Source: JBKJZO01 sp046715235 (lineage in GTDB: Bacteria > Actinomycetota > Actinomycetes > BP-191). From it: a stretch of DNA of 17,208 nt. Position numbers and translations under genes: made by a program. The stretch's first letter is position 1. Each line of letters begins with the position of its first letter. Shown here one piece after another: positions 7,867 to 14,925 of this stretch. The notes under the pieces were generated by a model. The model worked only from the letters and a program-made list of their open reading frames with translations. It had not been told where the DNA came from and made no database searches. Location of the stretch: positions 1 through 17,208 of the forward strand of contig JBKJZO010000124.1 in assembly GCA_046715235.1 (NCBI GenBank), given 5' to 3'.

Positions 7867-9515
7867 TGCCGCTCGAGACCAACGACCCCGAGTGGTACCG
7901 GCGGGCAGTCTTCTACGAAATCCTGGTGCGCGGCTTCTACGACTCGAACGGCGACGGCACCGGCGACCTCGGCGGGCTGATGCAGAAGATGGACTACCTG
8001 CAATGGCTCGGCGTCGACTGCCTGTGGCTGCTACCGATCTTCGAGTCGCCGCTGCGCGACGGCGGCTACGACATCGCCGACTATCTGAAGATCCTGCCGG
8101 AGTTAGGCGACCTCGGTGACTTCGTCAATCTCGTCGACGAAGCACACCGCCGCGGCATCAGGATCATCACCGACCTGGTCATCAACCACACGAGCGACCA
8201 GCACCCGTGGTTCATCGCTTCGCGGGAGGACCCGGACGGCTTCTACGGTGATTTCTACGTGTGGAGCGACACCGACCAGCTCTACCCGGACGCGCGCATC
8301 ATCTTCGTCGACACCGAGAAGTCGAACTGGACGTGGGACCCGGTCCGTCAGCAGTACTACTGGCACCGGTTCTTCAGCCACCAGCCCGACCTGAACTTCG
8401 AAAACCCAGCGGTCCAGGACGCGATGCTCGAAGTCCTGCGGTTCTGGCTCGATCTCGGCATCGACGGATTCCGGCTCGACGCCGTGCCCTACCTGTTCGA
8501 GGATAACGGCACCAACTGCGAGAACCTCAAGCCGACCCACGCCTACCTGAAGCGGGTCCGCAAGGCGATCGACGAGCAGTACGAGGACCGCGTGCTGCTG
8601 GCCGAGGCCAATCAGTGGCCGTCGGACGTCGTCGAGTACTTCGGCGACGGCGACGAGTGCCACATGGCGTTCCACTTCCCGTTGATGCCGCGCATCTTCA
8701 TGGCCGCGCGGCGCGAGCAGCGCTACCCGGTCACCGAGGTGCTCGCCAACACGCCACAGATCCCGGCCAACTGCCAGTGGGGAATCTTCCTGCGCAACCA
8801 CGACGAGCTAACCCTCGAGATGGTCACCGACGAAGAGCGCGACTACATGTACAGCGAGTACGCCAAGGACCCGCGGATGAAAGCGAACATAGGCATCCGC
8901 CGCCGCCTGGCCCCCCTGCTCGACAACAACCGCGACCTGCTCGAGCTGTTCCAGTCCTTGCTGCTCTCGCTGCCTGGCTCCCCCGTCCTCTACTACGGCG
9001 ACGAGATCGGGATGGGTGACAACATCTACCTCGGCGACCGCGACGGCGTTCGCACACCCATGCAGTGGAGTGGCGACCGCAACGGCGGTTTCTCGTCCGC
9101 CGACCCGCAGCGGCTGTATCTCCCACTGCTGCTCGACGCCGTGTACGGCTACCCGTCGGTCAACATCGATGGCCAGATGCGGTCTCCGACGTCCTTGCTG
9201 CACTGGACCAAGCGAATGATCGACGTGCGCAAGCAGCACCAGGTGTTCGGGCTCGGCAGTTTCGAGGATCTCGGCGGGTCCAACCCCAGCGTTTTTGCCT
9301 TCCTGCGCCAGGCGGAAAACGACAGCGTCATCTGCATCAGCAACCTGTCGCGCTTCGCCCAGTACACCGAGCTCGACCTCGCCCGCTTCAACGGATCCAC
9401 GCCGGTGGAGCTGCTCGGCGGCGTGCACTTCCCGCGGATCGGCGAGCTCCCCTACCTCCTCACGCTCGCACCGCACGGGTCCTACTGGTTCCAGGTGCGG
9501 GAAGAGGCCCAATGA
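7866..9515 (+). CDS. treS: Trehalose synthase (maltose alpha-D-glucosyltransferase), GH13_16
   Basis: The 549-residue enzyme interconverts trehalose and maltose by intramolecular glucosyl transfer. The opening WYRRAVFYEILVRGFYDSN at 10-28 is typical of TreS. GH13 motifs follow: DLVINHTSDQHPWF at 103-116, DGFRLDAVPYLF with nucleophile Asp205, LLAEANQWP with acid/base Glu247, and FLRNHDELTLE with Asp313. There is no fused maltokinase domain, since the kinase is the next gene. ATG 7866 is preceded by GGGAGG at 7856-7861 with a 4-base spacer and overlaps the glgE stop. A rare TTA codon is at 8103-8105. In this operon it probably supplies maltose from trehalose for phosphorylation and GlgE-dependent glucan synthesis. 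Confidence 0.95.
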   Translation: MPLETNDPEWYRRAVFYEILVRGFYDSNGDGTGDLGGLMQKMDYLQWLGVDCLWLLPIFESPLRDGGYDIADYLKILPELGDLGDFVNLVDEAHRRGIRIITDLVINHTSDQHPWFIASREDPDGFYGDFYVWSDTDQLYPDARIIFVDTEKSNWTWDPVRQQYYWHRFFSHQPDLNFENPAVQDAMLEVLRFWLDLGIDGFRLDAVPYLFEDNGTNCENLKPTHAYLKRVRKAIDEQYEDRVLLAEANQWPSDVVEYFGDGDECHMAFHFPLMPRIFMAARREQRYPVTEVLANTPQIPANCQWGIFLRNHDELTLEMVTDEERDYMYSEYAKDPRMKANIGIRRRLAPLLDNNRDLLELFQSLLLSLPGSPVLYYGDEIGMGDNIYLGDRDGVRTPMQWSGDRNGGFSSADPQRLYLPLLLDAVYGYPSVNIDGQMRSPTSLLHWTKRMIDVRKQHQVFGLGSFEDLGGSNPSVFAFLRQAENDSVICISNLSRFAQYTELDLARFNGSTPVELLGGVHFPRIGELPYLLTLAPHGSYWFQVREEAQ

Positions 9516-10867
9516 CCCTCCTCACCGAAGCGCTCCAGACCTGGTTGCCCGGTCAGCGCTGGTACGCCGACAAGGGCCGCGTCATCGCGGACCTGCAAGC
9601 CGAGTTCGCGGCCACCCTCAAGCCCGACGACCCACAGCTGTACATCGTCATCGTCACGATCGCGTTCGAAGACGGCGCGGCCGCGCGCTACCAACTCCTG
9701 CTCGAGACCCGCAAATGGACGCCCGACACACTGGCGCACGCTGTCATCGACACCGTGGAGCACGACGGCGAGGAGTACGTCGCCTTCGACGCGGTGCATG
9801 ACTCCGACGCTATGACCCACCTGTTGCACACACTCGGGTCAAGCGACACCGTCGGCGACGTGAGCTTTCATGGGAAAATCGACAGCACGCCTGAGAGCAA
9901 CCACCTGTTCGGCGGCGAGCAGAGCAACTCATCCCTCGTGTACGGCGACGAGCTGATCCTCAAGCTCTTCCGCAGGCTGTCCGTCGGGGTCAACCCCGAC
10001 CTCGAAGTGAGCATGGCGCTCGCCGCCGCCGGCTCCGAAGTGATCGCTCCACCGATCGCGTGGTACCAGCTCGAGCATGGAGACGAGTCGGCGACGCTGG
10101 GCCTGCTGCAGCCCTACTTCAGGGGCGGCACCGACGGGTGGCTGCTGGCGATCACCAGCGTGCGCGACCTGCTCGCCGACCCGGCAACGCACGCCGACGA
10201 GGCTGGCGGCGATTTCGCGCCAGAGTCCGAACGTCTCGGCGAAGTGACCGGCATCATGCACGACGACCTTCGGCGGGCCCTCGGCAGCCGAAAGGCGACC
10301 GTCAAGGACCACAAAGCGACGGCCAAGCAGATGATCGAGCGCCTCGGCGTCGCCGTAGAGACGGTCGACGCACTGCGCGAATTCGAAGGCAGCGCGCGCG
10401 CGGTCTTCGAACAGGCGGCGGCGACGCCGATGACCGACGCCTTGCAGCGCATCCACGGCGACTACCACCTCGGTCAGGTGATGCGCACCGACCAGGGTTG
10501 GGTGGTGCTCGATTTCGAGGGCGAGCCGTCGCGCACGCTGGCCGAGCGGCGGGCGCAGATGAGTCCGCTGCGCGACGTCGCCGCGATGCTGCGGTCGTTT
10601 GAGTACGCGTCCCGGCATCACCTCGTCGAGGTCGCGAAGCCACACCAGGAACTCGACGAGCGCGCGCAGGAATGGTCCGAACGCAACAGCTCGGCCTTCT
10701 GTGACGGCTACGCGCGCTCCGGGGGGGTCGACCCCAGAGAGTTCGGCGTGCTGCTGACGGCGTACCAGCTGGACAAGGCCATCTACGAGGTCGTCTACGA
10801 GACGCGCAATCGCCCGTCGTGGGTCGACATCCCGCTGGGCAGCATCGCGCGATTGGTGAGGACATGA
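9512..10867 (+). CDS. mak: Maltokinase (Pep2/Mak), ATP:maltose 1-phosphotransferase
   Basis: The 451-residue kinase phosphorylates maltose at C1 to give maltose 1-phosphate, the donor used by GlgE. The N-terminal cap (WLPGQRWYADKGR at 11-23) is a family hallmark. The kinase fold has a probable ATP-binding Lys151 in LILKLFRR, the catalytic loop HGDYHLGQ at 315-322 (Asp317), and the metal-binding DFEGEP at 334-339. It resembles the aminoglycoside-phosphotransferase fold. The ATG overlaps the treS stop by 4 bases (ATGA) and follows a GAAGAGG purine stretch. Its own stop overlaps the glgB start by 4 bases. A longer in-frame opening upstream to 9065 is a shadow of treS. The symbol pep2 is also used. 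Confidence 0.94.
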   Translation: MTLLTEALQTWLPGQRWYADKGRVIADLQAEFAATLKPDDPQLYIVIVTIAFEDGAAARYQLLLETRKWTPDTLAHAVIDTVEHDGEEYVAFDAVHDSDAMTHLLHTLGSSDTVGDVSFHGKIDSTPESNHLFGGEQSNSSLVYGDELILKLFRRLSVGVNPDLEVSMALAAAGSEVIAPPIAWYQLEHGDESATLGLLQPYFRGGTDGWLLAITSVRDLLADPATHADEAGGDFAPESERLGEVTGIMHDDLRRALGSRKATVKDHKATAKQMIERLGVAVETVDALREFEGSARAVFEQAAATPMTDALQRIHGDYHLGQVMRTDQGWVVLDFEGEPSRTLAERRAQMSPLRDVAAMLRSFEYASRHHLVEVAKPHQELDERAQEWSERNSSAFCDGYARSGGVDPREFGVLLTAYQLDKAIYEVVYETRNRPSWVDIPLGSIARLVRT

Positions 10868-13026
10868 CAGTGGCCGAGATCCGCAACGAGGCGTACGACC
10901 GGCTCGCCGACGGGACGCATGCCGACCCGCACGCGGTGCTCGGGGTTCACCCCGGCCGAACGCGTACGACGATCCGCGCGTTCCGCCCGCACGCCGAAAC
11001 GGTCGCCGCGGTCATCGACGGGAAGAGTTACCCGCTGACCCGCGTCCACGATGCCGGCATCTTCGCGGGCGTGGTGCCGGGCACCGACGTCCCCGACTAC
11101 CGGCTCGAAGTGACGTACGGCGGCGAAACGCACATTCACGACGACCCCTACCGCTTCCTGCCGACGCTCGGCGAGGTCGACCTCCACCTCATCGGCGAGG
11201 GCCGGCACGAAGAGCTCTGGAAGGTTCTCGGTTCGCACGTTCGCAACTACGGCACCATCACCGGCGTCTCGTTCGGTGTCTGGGCGCCCAACGCGCGAGG
11301 CGTCCGAGTGGCCGCCGACTTCAACTTCTGGGACAGCCGCGGTTTCCCGATGCGTTCGATGGGCTCGTCCGGCGTGTGGGAACTGTTCATCCCCGGCATC
11401 GGGGCGGGCACGGCGTACAAGTACGAGATCCTCGGCGCTGACGGCGTGTGGAGGCAGAAGGCCGACCCGGTCGCGTTCTACGGCGAGGTGCCGCCTGCGA
11501 CCGCGAGCATCGTCTTCGAGTCGGCGTACGAGTGGGGCGACGCGGAGTGGCTGCGCAAACGCGCGAGTTACTCGCCACACGACGCGGCCATGACCGTCTA
11601 CGAGGTGCACATCGGATCGTGGCGGCAGGGGCTGTCGTACCGCGACCTGGCGCATCAGCTCACCGAGTACGCCGTCGAGACCGGCTTCACGCACGTCGAG
11701 TTCATGCCGGTGGCCGAGCACCCCTTCGGTGGCTCGTGGGGCTACCAGGTGTCGGCGTACTACGCGCCCACGTCGCGCTTCGGCAACCCAGACGACTTTC
11801 GATACGTCGTCGACACGCTGCACCAAGCCGGCATCGGCGTCATCGTCGACTGGGTGCCCGCGCACTTCCCCAAGGACGACTTCGCACTCGCAAAGTTCGA
11901 CGGCACCGCGCTGTACGAGCACGAGGACCCGCAGCTCGGCGAGCACCCCGACTGGGGCACGCTGGTGTTCAACTTCGAGCGCAACGAGGTGCGCAACTTC
12001 CTGATCGCCAACGCGCTCTTCTGGGTCGAACAGCTGCACATCGACGGCCTGCGGGTCGACGCCGTCGCATCGATGCTCTACCTCGACTACTCGCGCAACG
12101 AAGGCGAGTGGCGGCCAAACCGGTACGGCGGCCGCGAAAACCTTGGCGCCGTGCAGTTCCTGCAGGAGACCAACGCGACGGTCTATCGCCGCAACCCGGG
12201 CGTCGTCACCATCGCCGAGGAGTCGACGGCATGGCCGGGTGTGTCACGGCCCACGCATCTGGGTGGTCTCGGGTTCGGCTTCAAATGGAACATGGGTTGG
12301 ATGCACGACACGCTCGACTACATATCGCGCGAGCCGATTCACCGGCAGTTCCACCACCACCAGCTGACGTTCTCGATGATGTACGCCTACTCCGAGAACT
12401 TCGTGCTCCCGATCTCGCACGACGAGGTGGTGCACGGCAAGGGATCGCTCGTTCGGAAGATGCCGGGCGACCGGTGGAAGCAGCTCGCGAACGTGCGCAC
12501 CCTCCTGGCGTTCATGTGGGCGCACCCGGGCAAGCAGCTCATCTTCATGGGCACCGAGTTCGCCCAGGACGCGGAATGGTCCGAGGCACATTCACTCGAC
12601 TGGTGGTTACTCGACCTGCCCGAGCACCGCGGCGTTCACTCGCTCGTGCGCGACCTCAACTCCATTTACCGCCGCACCCCCGCGCTGTTCACGCAGGACG
12701 TCGTACCTGAAGGCTTCCAATGGATCGACGCGAACGACGCGCCCAGCAACACGCTGTCGTTCCTGCGCATCGGCAAAGACGGATCGGTCGTCGCGTGCCT
12801 GGCGAATTTCTCCGGCATGCCGCACAACACCTACCGCGTCGGACTTCCGTACGCCGGTCGGTGGCGGGAGATCCTCAACACCGACGCGACGGTGTACGGC
12901 GGCGCCGGGCGCGGCAACTACGGCGAAGTCGAAGCGATCGAGGACCCGTGGCACGGCCGTCCGGCGTCCGTCGTACTCAATCTGCCCGACCTGTCGACCC
13001 TCTGGCTGGCCTACGACCCCGCGTGA
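10864..13026 (+). CDS. glgB: 1,4-alpha-glucan branching enzyme, GH13_9
   Basis: The 720-residue enzyme introduces alpha-1,6 branches into the glucan made by GlgE. Two N-terminal beta-sandwich modules are visible: N1 (about 10-105, with DPHAVLGVHP) and CBM48 (about 130-220, with FGVWAPNARGVRVAADFNFWD). The catalytic barrel follows, with YEVHIGSW at 246-253, EHPFGGSWGYQVSAYYAP at 285-302, GLRVDAVASMLYLDYS with nucleophile Asp399, IAEESTAWPGVS with acid/base Glu452, and ISHDEVVHGKGS with Asp520. The C-terminal beta domain is complete. The ATG overlaps the maltokinase stop by 4 bases, and GTGAGG lies just upstream. One TTA codon is at 12607-12609. It is the last gene of the operon; downstream is a convergent gene and the palindromic element at 13070-13139. 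Confidence 0.97.
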   Translation: MTVAEIRNEAYDRLADGTHADPHAVLGVHPGRTRTTIRAFRPHAETVAAVIDGKSYPLTRVHDAGIFAGVVPGTDVPDYRLEVTYGGETHIHDDPYRFLPTLGEVDLHLIGEGRHEELWKVLGSHVRNYGTITGVSFGVWAPNARGVRVAADFNFWDSRGFPMRSMGSSGVWELFIPGIGAGTAYKYEILGADGVWRQKADPVAFYGEVPPATASIVFESAYEWGDAEWLRKRASYSPHDAAMTVYEVHIGSWRQGLSYRDLAHQLTEYAVETGFTHVEFMPVAEHPFGGSWGYQVSAYYAPTSRFGNPDDFRYVVDTLHQAGIGVIVDWVPAHFPKDDFALAKFDGTALYEHEDPQLGEHPDWGTLVFNFERNEVRNFLIANALFWVEQLHIDGLRVDAVASMLYLDYSRNEGEWRPNRYGGRENLGAVQFLQETNATVYRRNPGVVTIAEESTAWPGVSRPTHLGGLGFGFKWNMGWMHDTLDYISREPIHRQFHHHQLTFSMMYAYSENFVLPISHDEVVHGKGSLVRKMPGDRWKQLANVRTLLAFMWAHPGKQLIFMGTEFAQDAEWSEAHSLDWWLLDLPEHRGVHSLVRDLNSIYRRTPALFTQDVVPEGFQWIDANDAPSNTLSFLRIGKDGSVVACLANFSGMPHNTYRVGLPYAGRWREILNTDATVYGGAGRGNYGEVEAIEDPWHGRPASVVLNLPDLSTLWLAYDPA

Positions 13027-13069
13027 GGCACTCGGGCAAGGGCAAAGGCGCGGCAACGGCTGCGGTTCC

Positions 13070-13139
13070 ACTTGTGACCGTTTTCGCACGCCGCTCACGC
13101 TCATGCTGCCCGGATTTCGGGGCACAAACGGTCACAAGT
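13070..13139. repeat. 70-bp element with perfect 14-bp terminal inverted repeats
   Basis: ACTTGTGACCGTTT (13070-13083) and its exact reverse complement (13126-13139) enclose 42 bases. Inside is a second hairpin, TGCCCG / CGGGGCA (13107-13112 with 13118-13124, one bulged G, GATTT loop). CGCACGC at 13085-13091 can also pair with GCGTGCG at 13141-13147 just outside the right arm. It lies between the convergent ends of glgB and the DUF2505 gene. It could be a bidirectional transcription terminator (no T-run is present), a REP-like intergenic palindrome, or a MITE-like remnant. No target-site duplication is obvious. The structure is certain; the function is not. Confidence 0.7.
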
Positions 13140-13198
13140 CGCGTGCGCGGCCTCCCCGTCCCACCCTTTGCTGAGTCTTTGCTTGTATCCGTGTGTGG

Positions 13199-13675
13199 TT
13201 ACTGCGACTCGATCCACTCCGCGGCGAACGCCTGTTCCTCGACGATGAGCTTCTTGAGGTAGCCCGCGACCTGCGACTCGATCGCGCCGCCGATGAACGG
13301 CACCGACGCCTTGACCGTGGCGACGATCGTGTACGTCGACCCGCCCGCGGCAACGGCGATCTCGTGCGTGCCCCAGATCTTCACGGGCGCCCCACCGGCG
13401 TCGATCGAGAACGTGCCCGACACGCCCTCGCCGTTCGTGGCCAGCTCGTCGGTCTGGACGACGGTGCCGTTCCCGACGAAGCCGCGGAACGCCGAAGGCA
13501 CCTGGTCGAGCGGCAGCTGACGCGGCGTCGTGATGGTGACCGCGTCGCCGTCGCGCACGACGACGGCATCCCCGGCCGCGCCGAACTTCTCCCCCCGCGC
13601 GGCGAGGAACGCCGCATCGGTCAGTACGTCGAGCAGCGCATTCGGTGCGACGGCGTACTCATGCGTCACCTGCAC
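13199..13675 (-). CDS. DUF2505 family protein (SRPBCC-like fold)
   Basis: The 158-residue protein matches the actinobacterial DUF2505 family. It opens with VQVTHEYAVAPNALLDVLTD, has repeated amphipathic beta strands (residues ~40-125), and ends in a long helix (AIESQVAGYLKKLIVEEQAF) that resembles the closing helix of START/SRPBCC lipid-binding folds. No catalytic residues can be assigned and the function is unknown. The GTG at 13675 is chosen because AAGGAG (13684-13689 on the minus strand) lies 8 bases upstream and the family's usual N-terminus begins there. The frame is open further upstream only across the thioredoxin gene. It follows the thioredoxin-TPR gene by 19 bases and is the last gene of the minus-strand operon, ending in TAA. 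No signal peptide or membrane segment is seen. Confidence 0.8.
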   Translation of the reverse strand: MQVTHEYAVAPNALLDVLTDAAFLAARGEKFGAAGDAVVVRDGDAVTITTPRQLPLDQVPSAFRGFVGNGTVVQTDELATNGEGVSGTFSIDAGGAPVKIWGTHEIAVAAGGSTYTIVATVKASVPFIGGAIESQVAGYLKKLIVEEQAFAAEWIESQ

Positions 13676-13694
13676 GGGGCGAACTCCTTGTTGG

Positions 13695-14555
13695 TCAGAA
13701 CAACGCGTTGGCGAGCTCGCGGCGGGCGGTAGCCAGGCGCGGGTCGTCGGGCGAGAGAACCTCGAAGAGGGAGACCAGGTGCTCGCGCACCCGGTCGCGA
13801 TCGTCATCCGAGGTCGCGCGTACGGCGTCGATCAGGCGCGTGAACGCGTCGTCCGGCCGGCCGTCGAGCACATCGAGATCGGCGCGTGCGAGAGTGGCAT
13901 CGACGTCGTCTGGGCCGGCCGCCAAGACCGCCGCCTCGTCGTGGGATTCCGCGCGAAGCAGGAGCCGGGTGAGCGCAAGTCCTTGCTTGGCCGTGGGGTC
14001 GGCAGGGTTTTCATTGAGGTGTCCCTCGTACGCCGCCCGCGCGCCCTCGATGTCGCCGCGACGCAGCGCCTCTTGCGCGGCAACGACTGCTGTGGCCACA
14101 GGAGGCGCCTGGGGAGTCTCGCCTTCGGGCGCGTCCCCTTCGCCGGCGGGGCCGGTCATCGACATCAGCTGCGTGATCCAGTCACGGACCTTGGCCTCGG
14201 GCATCGCGCCGGTGAACTCGCCGACGATCTGGCCGTCAATGACCGCCTTCACGGCAGGGATGCCTTGAACCTGCAGGGCCTGGGCAAGCCTCGGGTTGGC
14301 GTCGACGTCGATCAACGCCAGCACCCAGGAACCGTTGCCCTCGCCCGCGAGCCGCTCGAGGATCGGGCTGAGCTGCTTGCACGGCCCGCACCAGTCGGCC
14401 CACAAGTCGAGCACCACCGGGACCTTCTTCGATCGCTCGACCACGTCCTCGGTGAAGGTCGCCTCGGTCACGGCGATGACGTGCGGGGACGCCGCGGACT
14501 TCGGAGCGGCGGCCGCCGTGTAGCCCGGAATCGTGAAGTCGGCAGGTCCCGTCAT
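13695..14555 (-). CDS. Thioredoxin-domain protein with C-terminal TPR-like region (CnoX/YbbN type)
   Basis: The 286-residue cytoplasmic protein has a thioredoxin domain at about 25-135 with the active-site motif WCGPC at 55-59, preceded by VVLDLWAD and followed by the cis-Pro segment GIPAVKAVIDG. An acidic, Pro-rich linker (about 135-155) leads to helical TPR-like repeats (ALRRGDIEGARAAYEGHL; DDAFTRLIDAVRATS) through 286. This arrangement is that of CnoX/YbbN, a redox-linked chaperone holdase in Proteobacteria. Unlike E. coli YbbN, which lacks a normal CxxC, both cysteines are present here, so disulphide exchange is possible. The ATG at 14555 shares one base with the stop of the DUF3817 gene. 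Actinobacterial genomes often place this gene beside similar neighbours; its partner proteins are not known from the sequence. Confidence 0.88.
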   Translation of the reverse strand: MTGPADFTIPGYTAAAAPKSAASPHVIAVTEATFTEDVVERSKKVPVVLDLWADWCGPCKQLSPILERLAGEGNGSWVLALIDVDANPRLAQALQVQGIPAVKAVIDGQIVGEFTGAMPEAKVRDWITQLMSMTGPAGEGDAPEGETPQAPPVATAVVAAQEALRRGDIEGARAAYEGHLNENPADPTAKQGLALTRLLLRAESHDEAAVLAAGPDDVDATLARADLDVLDGRPDDAFTRLIDAVRATSDDDRDRVREHLVSLFEVLSPDDPRLATARRELANALF

Positions 14556-14911
14556 CAGACGCCTGCCACCTCGGGCATCGGGCTCGCCACCGGCTCACGC
14601 AGCCGCGGCGGCACGATGACGGCGCCGATCGGCCCGCCGATGATCGCGAGTGCGGTGAAGCCCCACGACCACTCCTGCGACCGGCGTACGGCGAGCACGA
14701 GCGCGACGTAGGCGAGGAACAGCAGGCCGTGCGTCATGCCGACGACGCGCACACCGGCGCGATTGTCGAGGACGACGAACGTCATCAGGACGACGAAGGA
14801 GATCGTCTCGACGATCGCGATAAAACGCAGGGCGGGGACGGTGCGGGTCGGGCTCAACGGCTCATTCACCTCGTGGTCTGCAACTGACGGTCTCGCCAAC
14901 CATGTTCCCAT
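14555..14911 (-). CDS. DUF3817 small integral membrane protein
   Basis: The protein (118 residues from this start) has three hydrophobic segments, near 27-47, 57-75 and 83-99. They are joined by RAGVRVVGMTHG and a charged RRSQEWSW loop, which is the pattern of DUF3817 membrane proteins. Its function is unknown. The start is uncertain. ATG 14911 lies 14 bases after the mutase stop, GTG 14869 lies closer to the conserved domain, and ATG 14959 would overlap the mutase. None has a good ribosome binding site at normal spacing. The stop overlaps the thioredoxin ATG as TGATG, so the two are probably co-translated. Confidence 0.75.
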   Translation of the reverse strand: MGTWLARPSVADHEVNEPLSPTRTVPALRFIAIVETISFVVLMTFVVLDNRAGVRVVGMTHGLLFLAYVALVLAVRRSQEWSWGFTALAIIGGPIGAVIVPPRLREPVASPMPEVAGV

Positions 14912-14925
14912 CCGCCGACCGAACC

